From positions 125,305 to 189,304 of the forward strand of contig VXLL01000004.1 of the NCBI GenBank assembly GCA_009841615.1: 64,000 nt of DNA, given 5' to 3'. This document shows positions 54,777 through 64,000 of this stretch, one piece after another (positions within the stretch are counted from its first letter, which is position 1; the number at the start of each line of letters is the position of its first letter). Below the pieces are notes generated by a model. It saw only the letters and a program-made list of their open reading frames with translations. It searched no databases and was not told the DNA's origin. The translations under genes were made by a program, and so were the position numbers. This DNA comes from Gammaproteobacteria bacterium. GTDB lineage: Bacteria > Pseudomonadota > Gammaproteobacteria > Pseudomonadales > Azotimanducaceae.

Positions 54777-55880
54777 TTAAACATCTACGATGTCAAGAAG
54801 AGCTGGAAATACAAAAACTTCGGGTCGGCGACCGCTACCGCTTCGAAGCTGTTTTATTATTTGCTGCTCACGAAAAACACCGATCAGCCTTCGCGACGTC
54901 GCAGAAGAAACTTCCAATCCGTTTAAAAAGTCCGATCTGAGAAATATTGGATACTCAAAAATCCAACCAAGCGCACGCATACCGCAGGAAGATCTGGTTA
55001 GCTCGGGAAGCCGTTGTTTCAAGGTGTCATAAAGCTCAAGTATGCTCTCTGCTTGTTTGAAATTTGCCTCCGTCTGGTTCGCAACCGCATTTAGAAAAAA
55101 TGTGATCCATTGCATCCAATCGCCGTCTCGAGATACAGATAATGAACCTTCGTAGTAGTCTTCTCGGTGCGCTTCAAGAAAAGAACTGATGTAAAACCGC
55201 GGTTGAAAAATTATTTTCCATCGCCACAAAAGCAACGGAATTATCATACGACCGATTCGCCCATTTCCGTCTATAAATGGATGGATCGCTTCGAACTCGG
55301 CATTTAAAACCGCAAGTTGAACTAATTGATCAGGGACATCATCGCTGTGCATGTACTATTCCCACTCAGACATTGCATTAGGAATAGAAGCTGCAGATGG
55401 TGGTATATATCTCGCTTCTTCAATACTACACCCAGGTCGGCCGATCCAGTTGGATATCCGTCGATACGATCCCGGTTCTTTATCTTGACCTCGAGTTCCT
55501 CGTAGTAGAGTGCGATGTGCTTCAAGGATAACTCTTTGCGATAAAGGAATGGACTCTAAACTCTGCTCTGCGTCATACAACGCTCGACGATAATTTAGAA
55601 TTTCTTGAACATCGTCTCGACGTGTTGAGGGAGGCGTGTCGTGCCCCGCGTCAAACTCAAGCACTTCGCCAATTGAGGCTATAGTACCTTCTATACGGGA
55701 CGATGGAACCGCTTCGTGCGTCGCTAATGGAGTGATCAAAATGTTCGAATTTGGGATTGCTCGAAGCATACTGTCGTATCGAGCAACGGCTGCGGCAGTC
55801 GGACCAAGGAGAGGAATAAGCTTAGTCCAATTGATGTTGTTTGGCGGAAACTGTCCCGAATGATATGTGACTGGGGGCAT
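54777..55880 (-). pseudogene. Fic-domain AMP-transferase gene with an in-frame TAG
   Basis: One Fic protein in two in-frame pieces. The first 174 codons (55880 to the TAG at 55358-55356) carry the N-terminal inhibitory motif SSRIEG (S60...E64-G65). The second, resuming with TAC at 55355, carries the catalytic Fic motif HPFIDGNGRIGR (H200 to R211) and a C-terminal winged helix. Between WE and YMHSDD only the TAG replaces one codon; a single substitution from AAG (Lys) would explain it. Without readthrough the first piece has no catalytic loop. The second could restart at ATG 55352, giving a Fic domain freed from its inhibitory helix. Confidence 0.85.
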
Positions 55881-56292
55881 TACAACTCACTACCCGATTG
55901 AACCACTAACTGATCGTGGCAATGGATTCTGTGTCTGGAACTATCTGAACACACGCAGAGATACGAAACATCTCTTGACTCCTGATCAACTGACTGATAC
56001 TTTTTAACCATCTTAACATACGAATGGTGCAGAAAAATTCACTTTTGCATTGTTCGACTCTGTGATATTAGACTAGTTGCTACTTACGAGATACTCCACA
56101 ATCAAGAAAGAGTTCCACACACTCACAATCCCGTATATTCGGTCGACTTACATTGTTAGTTAGTAGTCGAAATTTAAACTTCTAAAAGGTCGGTAGACAG
56201 GAAGTCGTGGTCGACGACTCAGCCAACTAGTATAAAAGCCAGTGCGAGATCGAACGATGGTGTTCAAATACAACCAGAAACAATCAAAAGTT
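55881..56292. other. Non-coding stretch between the Fic and lipoprotein genes
   Basis: About 410 bases without a supportable frame. It should contain the Fic promoter on the minus strand. I see no repeats or terminator clear enough to list. Confidence 0.4.
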
Positions 56293-57732
56293 TCAGTGCA
56301 GCAAATCCTCTAACTTCGCTTCTAGTTCACCTCCGCTGAGATTCTTGGCTAAGATGGCACCAGTGCCCACTTCGTAGAGCAACGAATAGGGAATGCCAAT
56401 TACCTTATACGTCATAACTGCCTCCGCTTCGGATCCCATGCCTAGATTGATCCACGGAATCTCTTCCTCCTCAGAAGCCAACTTCCAATCCTCGTGTTTG
56501 TCATCCAAAGTGAAGGAGACGATCTCGAATCCTTTGTCCTTGAACTTAGCGTAGGCTTCTTTTAGGTATGGGAACTCCGTCCGACACGGGCCACACCAAG
56601 AAGCCCAAAAGTCCAATAACACCACTTCAGCATCCTCGTGAGCACTGCTCAATGATGCCGATGTACCGTCGAGACTAACGGCTTCAAAATCTAAAATAGG
56701 TGTGCCGACAGCAATCAAATCTCGCTCGTCAATTCGCGCCTGATGCTCTTGGTCCCTTTCGATTATTTTGGCTATCCATGGGTCGTTATGTGCGTTTTCT
56801 TTGAGGAACGCCATCGCCTCGGTATACCAAGTGCCAGTCGTTATATTAGTAGTTTGTAGAGTGAGTCGCCGAACCAGTAGGTCAGGATCATTCAAAGCAA
56901 TTTCTTTTCGTCCCTCAGATTCGAGCCGTACTAGCTGCGTAAATTGAGCACGGGTGGCCGCCATGGTTTCGAATCGCTCTTGTGCGGAGCTAGGAGTGGA
57001 ATCGCCTAAAGCTTCTTGGTAAAGTTCTAACGCGTTCAAATATTCTTCGCTTTGTTTCCATGAGTTGATGACAGCATCGTTGTAAGTTCCACCATCAACG
57101 ACAAATTCTTCATATTTATCCATGGTAAGAGTGAGTTGCCCTGGTTCCATAACAAACTGTCGCGTTCTCAATGGCATCCTAATGGAATTGTTAACCAGTT
57201 CGCCATCGGTCACAGAAAAATTTATGGGTTTAATCTCATCAACTTTCGTAGTTATTAAGAACCTTCCTTCTTCGATCGTCGCTTCTGCTAGCACAATGGC
57301 ACCGTCTGGTATGGAATCCTGCAAAGATATCGTACCTGCTGACATGGACATCGAGGATGATGAACCCGTTGCAGCACTACTGCTACTCACACTTGCAGGA
57401 GACGCTAGTGTACTACCACTTCCTCTTGTTGACGAGGAGATGCTAGTACTACTACTTGATGCAACCGCACTTTGCGAATCGGAGTTTGAATCAGCAATCA
57501 CAATCGACATAGCTCCTCCGAGTGATTCAACTTCAGGCACCCACAAAACGAAAGTACCACTCGAATATGCTGCAGACACATCCCCTTGCAACTCCAATAC
57601 TCCCGTTTGGGACTCTTCTTCGTCGTCTCCGCCACCACTACACGCGGTAAACATTACATTAGCAAACAGCAACAAACCAACCGTTCCTAGAGTTTTCAAA
57701 CAACTGTTGCCAACTGATTGTTGTCTATTCAT
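56293..57732 (-). CDS. Thioredoxin-fold lipoprotein with Ser-rich insertion
   Basis: A 479-residue lipoprotein. The lipobox ends at C31 (ANVMFTAC). An N-terminal beta domain resembles DUF4369 but is interrupted by a Ser-rich low-complexity stretch (about residues 84-133). A helical middle follows, then a C-terminal TlpA/ResA-like domain with WCGPC (about 376-380) and a cis-Pro loop (VIGIPYS). It probably reduces or isomerises thiols at the outer face of a membrane. The Ser-rich insertion is unlike the usual Bacteroidetes-type relatives. A long (200-base) leader separates it from the next gene upstream. Confidence 0.8.
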   Translation of the reverse strand: MNRQQSVGNSCLKTLGTVGLLLFANVMFTACSGGGDDEEESQTGVLELQGDVSAAYSSGTFVLWVPEVESLGGAMSIVIADSNSDSQSAVASSSSTSISSSTRGSGSTLASPASVSSSSAATGSSSSMSMSAGTISLQDSIPDGAIVLAEATIEEGRFLITTKVDEIKPINFSVTDGELVNNSIRMPLRTRQFVMEPGQLTLTMDKYEEFVVDGGTYNDAVINSWKQSEEYLNALELYQEALGDSTPSSAQERFETMAATRAQFTQLVRLESEGRKEIALNDPDLLVRRLTLQTTNITTGTWYTEAMAFLKENAHNDPWIAKIIERDQEHQARIDERDLIAVGTPILDFEAVSLDGTSASLSSAHEDAEVVLLDFWASWCGPCRTEFPYLKEAYAKFKDKGFEIVSFTLDDKHEDWKLASEEEEIPWINLGMGSEAEAVMTYKVIGIPYSLLYEVGTGAILAKNLSGGELEAKLEDLLH

Positions 57733-57933
57733 GATTTAGACCTCCGTGATCCGATTCCTAGACACTGTGTGTGTCCGTTTAAATTTGAAATGAACTGAGT
57801 TAGACGATGCTAGTCCTTTTTCATTAAGCCATTATCGTGTTGAACACGAAATTTTAGTGGTTCCACTACTACTTCATATCGGGTATTCAGAACAAATCAA
57901 ACTACACCAGTAACAATCGTTCCGCTTCGATGT

Positions 57934-58458
57934 CTACGCCTCAGGTATAGCATATATCGCGGGTAAGTCGCGATATTTTCCGTCTAGATCCATTCCTCTT
58001 CCGATGAGAAATTTGTCCGGCGCATAGAGTCCCACATAGTCCGCTTCAATGTTTGGTGGTTGGGACAATTTTTTCCGTACCAAAACTGCTGTATAGACCT
58101 TTTCGGTAAACGTACTGATTTGGTCTTTTAGGAATTTCAACGTGATTCCGTAATCAAGGACATCGTCCATTATTAATACCGAGCGTCCTTGAAGGTTTTG
58201 CGGTAAAGGTCCGACAACCCTTGGTTCATCGCCAACTAAGCCTCGATATCGTTGTACTTGTACAAATTCCAATGTTAGGTTTAATCGGAGTCGCCGAACC
58301 AGATCCCAGGCAAAAGGACTCCCACCGCGCAAGACACAAAGACCAACAACTTCAGCTCCAACTAAGTCTAGATCGATCTGGACCGCTAACCGATCAAGGG
58401 TTCGTTCAATGGCCGATTCTGAGAACAGCAGTACCGCACCATTCGGTGGGACACTCAT
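57934..58458 (-). CDS. Hypoxanthine-guanine phosphoribosyltransferase-like protein
   Basis: A 174-residue type I phosphoribosyltransferase. The PRPP-binding loop is VLIMDDVLDYGITL, where most relatives have D.G.T with Glu or Lys. Other conserved parts are GLCVLRGGSPFAWDLVRRL and LIGRGMDLDGKYRDLPAIY. It turns hypoxanthine or guanine plus PRPP into IMP or GMP. The start codon shares a base with the stop of the mechanosensitive channel gene. The distance to the phosphorylase gene suggests a joint salvage route. Confidence 0.85.
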   Translation of the reverse strand: MSVPPNGAVLLFSESAIERTLDRLAVQIDLDLVGAEVVGLCVLRGGSPFAWDLVRRLRLNLTLEFVQVQRYRGLVGDEPRVVGPLPQNLQGRSVLIMDDVLDYGITLKFLKDQISTFTEKVYTAVLVRKKLSQPPNIEADYVGLYAPDKFLIGRGMDLDGKYRDLPAIYAIPEA

Positions 58459-59570
58459 TAACTCTCTGGGTTGATCTCGTTCTCTACATGTAAAGTTTGC
58501 GTGGGGAACGCGAAATCAGCTCCATGTTTGTGGACGATGTCAGCTATCAAGAGCAGTATCTCCTCCTTGATCTCGTGAAATTCGGTCCACACCGTGGTCT
58601 TTGTAAATGTGTACACGAAAAAGTTCACGGAAAAGTCACCATACGATACCAAGTTGACCATAAGCGTCCGAGATGAGTCAATTGCTGGATGGGTCTTTAA
58701 CATGTCGCGTACATCATCGATCACTTTCTTAGCAGTCGAAATGTCCTCGTATCGTATACCAAAAGTCTCGTAGATTCGTCGATTCCGCATTCTTTGGGGA
58801 TTTTCGACAGACAGACTCGCGAACACGGCGTTGGGTATATAGAGTGGTCGTTGATCAAACGTTCGTATACGAGTGATCCTCCATCCTATTTCTTCGACCG
58901 TACCTTCAATTTCTCGATCGGGGGAGCGGATCCAATCTCCTACGGCGAAAGGTTTATCGATAAACAGCATGAGCGCGCCAAAGAAGTTTGCCAGCAAATC
59001 TTTTGCCGCAAAGCCTATTGCAATACCCCCGATCCCGCCAAATGCTAAGACTCCCTGAATAGGCAATCCAAACGCTTGCATAACCATCAGTGCTGCTGAT
59101 ATGGCTATGGACGCACGCAGAACTTTACTTACGGCACCAGCGGTAGCAGGATCCCAACGTGACTCAGTTCCGTCCCGACGTGGCTCTACAACTATTTGTT
59201 GAAATTCTTTGACAAAACGACTAGCGAACCAAGCTACAAAAGCGACTATTGCCGCTGCTCGAAAGGTACCGACGTGCGCAAAAATCGAATGTGCTGTTAC
59301 TTGCGTAAACGTATCGAAGTAAATTCTGTTGGCTGCGAAGCTTAGTCCGACAATCCAAATGGCCCACCCAAGTGGCTTGTTCGCTGCGCGAAACAGTGCA
59401 TCGTCCCACAGCGTTTGAGTCTCGCCTACTTTGTTAGCGACGCGGTTTAGAACTCTCTTGGCAATTTCACGCGTTATAGCTGTACCAAGAACAATCAAAA
59501 ATACGTGAAGCCCTAGCCAGACCCATTTCATCCAGCCAGAATTTTCGAGTGCTTGTAAGAACGCGTCCAA
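58458..59570 (-). CDS. MscS-family mechanosensitive ion channel
   Basis: A 370-residue inner-membrane protein with four or five membrane segments ending in the pore helix AFGGIGGIAIGFAAKDLLANFFGALML. The cytoplasmic MscS beta domain (FAVGDWIRSPDREIEGTVEEIGWRITRIRTFDQRPLYIPNAVF) follows, then a C-terminal alpha/beta part. It opens on membrane tension to release solutes. The stop overlaps the phosphoribosyltransferase start. Confidence 0.92.
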   Translation of the reverse strand: MDAFLQALENSGWMKWVWLGLHVFLIVLGTAITREIAKRVLNRVANKVGETQTLWDDALFRAANKPLGWAIWIVGLSFAANRIYFDTFTQVTAHSIFAHVGTFRAAAIVAFVAWFASRFVKEFQQIVVEPRRDGTESRWDPATAGAVSKVLRASIAISAALMVMQAFGLPIQGVLAFGGIGGIAIGFAAKDLLANFFGALMLFIDKPFAVGDWIRSPDREIEGTVEEIGWRITRIRTFDQRPLYIPNAVFASLSVENPQRMRNRRIYETFGIRYEDISTAKKVIDDVRDMLKTHPAIDSSRTLMVNLVSYGDFSVNFFVYTFTKTTVWTEFHEIKEEILLLIADIVHKHGADFAFPTQTLHVENEINPES

Positions 59571-59756
59571 TTAAATTGCCTCGTAAAGAAGAAAGCGTGT
59601 AACCACTAGTCCGAGAATTTTAGAACAATCGATGAAAGTTAGCTGAACATTTGACTGTTCAAAGCACGTAAATCAGCCGAAAAACGCTAACAACTTCCAA
59701 ATTTCCCGCTGTTTCGCGAAAAAACTGAACATAAAACCTTGCAAATATGTACCATT

Positions 59757-59772
59757 CTGTATATATTTATAC
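59757..59772 (+). promoter_or_regulatory. Candidate LexA box upstream of lexA
   Basis: CTGTATATATTTATAC begins with a perfect left half (CTGTATAT) of the CTGT-N8-ACAG SOS box; the right half is degenerate. It lies 27 bases ahead of the lexA start, where autoregulation would be expected. Confidence 0.5.
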
Positions 59773-59798
59773 TTTTCTATTATTGAAGAGATTTCCAT

Positions 59799-60428
59799 AT
59801 GCCTAGAACGAAAAGTTCAAAATTGACTAAACGACAGCGTGAAGTTCTGATGATGATTCGTGACTGGACAACAGAGGCTGGTTTTCCCCCAACCAGACGA
59901 GACATTGCGGAACACTTTGATTTTAAGTCTCCTAATGCGTCGGAAGAACATCTAAAAGCTCTTGAAAGAAAAGGCGTGATCACGGTACTTCGAAATACCT
60001 CGAGAGGAATAGTTCTATCACCCGAATTTCGGGACACCGGTGGACCAGCTGATATTCCTGTGATCGGCCGAGTCGCAGCGGGTAGTCCGGTGCTTGCGCA
60101 AGAACACATTGAAAGACATGTGAAAGTTCCTGAGACTCTTTTCCACCCGAAAGCCGACTACTTTCTAAAAGTGCAAGGCGACAGCATGATTAATGCTGGA
60201 ATCTTGGATGGAGATTTGCTCGCTGTACATAAGACTACTGAAGTTCGAAATGGGCAAATTGTTGTTGCCCGCCTAGACAACGAAGTGACCGTAAAGCGTT
60301 TCGAGCGTCTTTCAGAAGGTGATATCGCGCTGATACCTGAAAATAAGAACTACGCTCCAATCAGAGTAGAGAACGATGCTAACTTTGCGATTGAAGGTAT
60401 TAGCGTCGGTCTCGTACGCGAGCACTAG
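59799..60428 (+). CDS. lexA: LexA repressor
   Basis: A 209-residue SOS repressor/autoprotease. The N-terminal winged helix spans about 5-70, with EAGFPPTRRDIAEHF as recognition region. The cleavage site is A94-G95 (VAAG), and the catalytic dyad is S129 (QGDSM) and K166 (VTVKR). A probable LexA box lies just upstream. It is convergent with topA, with four bases between stops. Confidence 0.95.
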   Translation: MPRTKSSKLTKRQREVLMMIRDWTTEAGFPPTRRDIAEHFDFKSPNASEEHLKALERKGVITVLRNTSRGIVLSPEFRDTGGPADIPVIGRVAAGSPVLAQEHIERHVKVPETLFHPKADYFLKVQGDSMINAGILDGDLLAVHKTTEVRNGQIVVARLDNEVTVKRFERLSEGDIALIPENKNYAPIRVENDANFAIEGISVGLVREH

Positions 60429-60432
60429 ACTC

Positions 60433-63069
60433 TCAATTACGTTTGGATTTGAGTCCCTTCGCTTGAGGAGGGGACTCGGCAGTCCAAATGCCATCTCGGT
60501 AGAGCGCACTCCACTTTTTTGCACCTTCTTCGGATCTAACGTAGTGCTGTTCTAAATTTCGAGAATATCTTACTAACGTAGGATTCCCTTCAGGGTCTTC
60601 AGTCGGTGCTTCTAAGAGATACTTGAATTTTGGATCTAATTCATTCGCATGAGGTAAGAGTTCCCTAACCAGCGGAGCTCGGGTTTGCCGATGCTTAGGA
60701 AACTTGCTCGCGGCTAAAAATAGTCCAGAAGCCCCGTCTCGCAGCACAAAGTGATCATCGATTCCATCGCAACGCAATTCTGGCATGTCTATAGGATCGG
60801 CTTTAGGGGGGGCTACTTTACCACCTCGCATTAATTTTCTGGTGTTAGTGCACTTTTGATTTGTACAAGCGAAGTATTTACCGAAACGACCTTCTTTAAG
60901 CTGCATGTTCGACGCGCACTTATCGCATTCTACAATCGGTCCATCGTATCCTGCAATCTTGTAGGTCCCTACTTCGACTCTAAAGCCTTGGCAATCCGGA
61001 TTTGCACACACAAACAACTTTCGACTAGTATCAATCAGATATTCGTTCATCGGCGTTGTACAAGACTCGCATCTAGTTTTCTGCTTTAGTTCCCTCCCTT
61101 CTGTTTCTTCATCGTCTTGAACTTGCTTCTGTACGATGGGAGTTAAACTCAAAGTTTGCTCACACCTTTCAGCTTTAGGCAATGAATATCCACTACAACC
61201 CAAAAATACTCCAGAACTCGCGGTACGAATCATTAACTCTCGTTGACACTCTGGACACTGAATATTTGATTCAATTGGTATGTTCTTCCGCATTCCTGTT
61301 TCAAAATCGGCGGCGCGAACAAACCGTTGTGCAAAGTCGTCGTAGTACCCATTGAGTACATCCCTCCACTGCTTTTCGCCCAAAGATATTCGGTCGAGTT
61401 CCTTCTCCATATTTGCAGTGAACTCGTACTCCATCAAATTTTGAAAGTTTTCCATTAAGCGATCAGTGACAATCTCACCAATTCGTTCCGCGTAAAACCT
61501 CTTGTTGCGAAGTGATACATAACCGCGCTCTTGAATAGTCGTGATAATGGGAACATAGGTACTTGGTCGACCGATGCCGCGTTTTTCCAGTTCTCTCACG
61601 AGACTGGCTTCAGTATAGCGGGCTGGTGGTTTCGTAAACCTCTGTTTTTTCTCCAATGAGTGTTGTATCAATTCTTCACCCACCTGAAACTCCGGTAATT
61701 CCTGGGTTTCATCACTTTTGGAAGTCGATGGATAAACACGGGTAAATCCGTCGAATACGACCACTCTGCCACGAATAACCAACTCAAACTCATCCGCTTG
61801 TACTCGTGCAGTGACGCTCAGGTACTCCGCTGGTTTCATTTGGCAGGCAACAAAACGTCGCCAAATCAGTTCATATAGTCGACGTTGATCATTGTCCTTG
61901 GCTTGAACTTCTTGCGGTGTGAGTCGTACATCGGTTGGTCTGATCGCTTCATGCGCCTCCTGCGCTGCGCGCGCCTTGGTTTGATATTTATTTGGAGTAG
62001 AGGGTGTGTACTGTTCTCCAAAACTAGAACGAACGTATGCTCGAGCATTGTCCACCGCTTCTGCTGACAGATTAGTCGAATCGGTTCGCATGTAGGAAAT
62101 AAAACCAGCTTCATACAGATTCTGTGCTAAACTCATCGTTTTACGTACGTTGAAGCCGAGACGCGTGGATGCGGCTTGCTGAAGCGTGGAGGTTGTGAAT
62201 GGAGGACTTGGACTTGCTTTGGTTGGTTTCTTCTCGAAACTATCCACAATGAAAATGGCTTTGCTTAGTTTGGAGACTAGTTTTTCAGCCTCTTCCTTCG
62301 TTTCTAATGAGCAATCGTTTCCGCGGTACTTGACTACCTGAAACTTATGGGTTGCTGACTTCACACCATCAACTGCTTGTTCCTGTGTAGCAGACCGGCT
62401 CAAATTGGCGAATAATTCCCAGTATTCTCTGACATCAAAGGCTCGGATTTCACGTTCTCGATCAACGACAAGTCGTACCGCAACGGACTGCACTCGTCCG
62501 CCGGACAATCGATTCGCTACTTTAGCTATCAACAAAGGAGTCAGTTCAAAACCTACAACCCGGTCTAAAAATCGGCGAGCTTGTTGTGCTTTCACTCGAT
62601 CCATATTGACTTGATCTGGTGAGGCGAACGCAGTGGTGATTGCGTTCTTAGTGATTTCATTAAACACTACCCGACGAAAGCGAGCGGGGTCGCCACCAAG
62701 CACTTCTTGCAGATGCCAAGCGATTGCTTCTCCTTCGCGATCCATATCGGTCGCGAGATATACTAGGTTGGAGTCCGCAGCAGCCTTTTGTAATTCGTTC
62801 ACGACTTGACGTTTTCCGTCGACTGTTTCATAGTTTGCGTGCCAGTCGCGATAAGGATCAACACCGATAACTTCCACGAGTTTTCCGGCGGAATCGGTCT
62901 TACCTGCGTCAGCGACAATCTCGCGTAGTTGCTTGAGCGAGATGAATTGTCCTTTTTTGAGATCCCGGATGTGTCCTTTACTCGACTTGACAACAAAGTC
63001 TTTGCCAAGATATTTCTTTATCGTAGAAGCTTTATTAGGAGATTCGACGATTACTAATGATTTGCCCAT
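60433..63069 (-). CDS. topA: DNA topoisomerase I
   Basis: An 878-residue type IA topoisomerase that relaxes negative supercoils. The TOPRIM domain starts KSLVIVESPNKA, and the catalytic tyrosine lies in SYMRTDSTNLS (about residue 325). At least three C-terminal zinc-ribbon motifs (CPECQRELM, CESCTTPMN, CDKCASNMQ) and basic C-terminal repeats follow. Full length for gammaproteobacterial TopA. The lexA-topA neighbourhood matches pseudomonads. Confidence 0.96.
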   Translation of the reverse strand: MGKSLVIVESPNKASTIKKYLGKDFVVKSSKGHIRDLKKGQFISLKQLREIVADAGKTDSAGKLVEVIGVDPYRDWHANYETVDGKRQVVNELQKAAADSNLVYLATDMDREGEAIAWHLQEVLGGDPARFRRVVFNEITKNAITTAFASPDQVNMDRVKAQQARRFLDRVVGFELTPLLIAKVANRLSGGRVQSVAVRLVVDREREIRAFDVREYWELFANLSRSATQEQAVDGVKSATHKFQVVKYRGNDCSLETKEEAEKLVSKLSKAIFIVDSFEKKPTKASPSPPFTTSTLQQAASTRLGFNVRKTMSLAQNLYEAGFISYMRTDSTNLSAEAVDNARAYVRSSFGEQYTPSTPNKYQTKARAAQEAHEAIRPTDVRLTPQEVQAKDNDQRRLYELIWRRFVACQMKPAEYLSVTARVQADEFELVIRGRVVVFDGFTRVYPSTSKSDETQELPEFQVGEELIQHSLEKKQRFTKPPARYTEASLVRELEKRGIGRPSTYVPIITTIQERGYVSLRNKRFYAERIGEIVTDRLMENFQNLMEYEFTANMEKELDRISLGEKQWRDVLNGYYDDFAQRFVRAADFETGMRKNIPIESNIQCPECQRELMIRTASSGVFLGCSGYSLPKAERCEQTLSLTPIVQKQVQDDEETEGRELKQKTRCESCTTPMNEYLIDTSRKLFVCANPDCQGFRVEVGTYKIAGYDGPIVECDKCASNMQLKEGRFGKYFACTNQKCTNTRKLMRGGKVAPPKADPIDMPELRCDGIDDHFVLRDGASGLFLAASKFPKHRQTRAPLVRELLPHANELDPKFKYLLEAPTEDPEGNPTLVRYSRNLEQHYVRSEEGAKKWSALYRDGIWTAESPPQAKGLKSKRN

Positions 63070-63180
63070 TTCCCTCCTTGGTGGTCAAATTTTGTAACCT
63101 ATTTTCGTCCAAGAGTTTTCAACTAAAACACATCTAGTCAGATGCACAATACATCACAGACGGATGGCGCGGTCTTTTTT

Positions 63181-63786
63181 TCAATCATACTCGGAATCGG
63201 TTTCAAGCAGCTTGTTGAATGTGTTTCTCTCCTCGGAGATTGAGGTGTTCAAACGTATCAGCGAGTCCAGTCCCTGCAACATCGCTTGAATGAACTCATC
63301 ATTGGTCGAAACAACTCTTTCGTAACCCAACCAACGAACTTCACTTCGCGTACACTCGATCGCTACGCATCGTTTGGGAAAGAGTGTTTTGATTCGATCT
63401 ACCTCAAGCCAATAAGTTTCGGCTAAACCCTTGCAATCCTCTGTTGTCTCATGCAATTGCCAATTCACACCAGAAGATTCTCTCTGATCTAACGCATAGG
63501 TAATCCATTCAGGTACCTCGGGGAAATCGTCTGGGTACGGTTTAGACCAGGCTACGCAACTTCGTTTGGGATCCAGTTTTTTCCCACTGGCCGTGACTCG
63601 ATCTGTCAACGACGCATTCACATCAGCGATGTGAACTAACGAAGTAGTAAGTCCAAACTTTCTCGCAGTCACTCGTAAGTGTCCAAGCTGACGCGTTCGA
63701 CGGGACGGTAAAACACTTGCAACGCCACCGAACACAACAAGAAACACGATGGAAATTAGGATATACGCTATGAGTTGTTTATTCAT
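63181..63786 (-). CDS. Membrane-anchored protein of unknown function
   Basis: A 201-residue protein with an N-terminal membrane segment (about 6-27) and a soluble domain with four cysteines, including CVAW and CVAIEC. It sits upstream of topA in the same direction, 112 bases away, a position that in relatives is held by a small conserved hypothetical gene. Not recognised further. Confidence 0.6.
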   Translation of the reverse strand: MNKQLIAYILISIVFLVVFGGVASVLPSRRTRQLGHLRVTARKFGLTTSLVHIADVNASLTDRVTASGKKLDPKRSCVAWSKPYPDDFPEVPEWITYALDQRESSGVNWQLHETTEDCKGLAETYWLEVDRIKTLFPKRCVAIECTRSEVRWLGYERVVSTNDEFIQAMLQGLDSLIRLNTSISEERNTFNKLLETDSEYD

Positions 63787-63854
63787 ACTTCAAGATCGAA
63801 CTAGTGCAGAAGCTCTTCAAAACTCTTGCCCCTGCAATCAAATATACTACTCAC

Positions 63855-64000
63855 ATGAATTGCTATTCTCGCATACTTCTGGCTGTCGACTTAACTGATT
63901 CCTGCAAAGAGGTCGCACAGCAAGCGTCCTGTCTTGCGCAACAATGTGAAGGACAGTTACACATCGTACACGTTGTTGAACCCCAGAGTCTCGCTTACGG
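63855..64000 (+). CDS. Universal stress protein (UspA family), N-terminal part
   Basis: Forty-eight residues are visible before the window ends. MNCYSRILLAVDLTDSCKEVAQQASCLAQQCEGQLHIVHVVE is the first strand-helix-strand of a UspA domain, with the VD nucleotide-site residues. The start ATG 63855 lies 68 bases from the divergent neighbour. Confidence 0.85.
   Translation, partial: MNCYSRILLAVDLTDSCKEVAQQASCLAQQCEGQLHIVHVVEPQSLAY

Noticed and set aside
54777..55880. A frameshift in the Fic gene
   Set aside because: Both parts are in the same phase; only a TAG codon separates them.
1..64000. CRISPR arrays or prophage
   Set aside because: No regularly spaced direct repeats, cas genes, integrases or phage structural genes were seen.

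Overview
The window looks like chromosomal DNA of a gammaproteobacterium with moderate-to-low GC and a mostly marine, aerobic gene complement. The sequence does not let me name a genus. The main taxonomic hint is gene order: the order gap, mfd, csiV, methylthioinosine phosphorylase, lexA, topA recalls pseudomonads and their relatives. A complete type II secretion pseudopilus/platform set, ETF/ETF-QO and ZnuABC fit the same picture.

Layout. 0-2 kb: two adjacent ABC-2 permeases, the first cut by the window edge. 2-6.5 kb: a molybdenum sulfite-dehydrogenase-like enzyme with its cytochrome c, a sigma-region-4/winged-helix protein overlapping moaA, and moaA itself. 6.5-10 kb: ETF-ubiquinone oxidoreductase divergent from etfB-etfA. 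10-11 kb: pyrB. 11.4-19.1 kb: gspEFGHIJKLM, ended by a strong terminator; gspC, gspD and gspN are not here. 19-28.2 kb: a VOC protein, a beta-barrel-like protein, a heterodimeric ABC exporter with one degenerate ATP site, a Tat-exported PCO/ADO-type thiol dioxygenase homologue, and znuA divergent from znuCB.

29.25-33.76 kb is an accessory island. A 4.5-kb transposon is bounded by perfect 27-bp inverted repeats and flanked by near-identical 8-bp target duplications. It carries an IS1595/ISXO2-type transposase and several small or membrane passenger genes. Two divergent copies of one folded RNA motif also lie inside it, sharing a long P1 stem, a pseudoknot and compensatory base changes. One copy is the 5' leader of a membrane-protein gene, with a sequence that could trade P1 pairing for pairing next to the ribosome-binding site. 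The other ends upstream of a Rho-independent terminator. I regard this RNA pair as the best candidate for something undescribed.

33.8-39.8 kb: an outer-membrane-type protein, tRNA-Glu, a DUF481 and a DUF815 protein, and a putP gene split by a tnpB-only IS200/IS605-type element. Removing the element restores putP exactly in frame. 40-46.3 kb: a long-form GAPDH and a 2-oxoacid:ferredoxin oxidoreductase operon (GltD-like flavoprotein, alpha, beta).

47-64 kb: a membrane-anchored repeat protein, mfd (its reading frame has no usual start codon), csiV, methylthioinosine phosphorylase, a Fic gene interrupted by one in-frame TAG, a thioredoxin-fold lipoprotein, a hypoxanthine phosphoribosyltransferase coupled to a MscS channel, lexA with an SOS-box-like site, topA, an anchored unknown protein, and the start of a universal stress protein. 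The phosphorylase and phosphoribosyltransferase could form one purine salvage route, methylthioinosine to hypoxanthine to IMP. Lengths and motifs were read by eye; no similarity search was possible.
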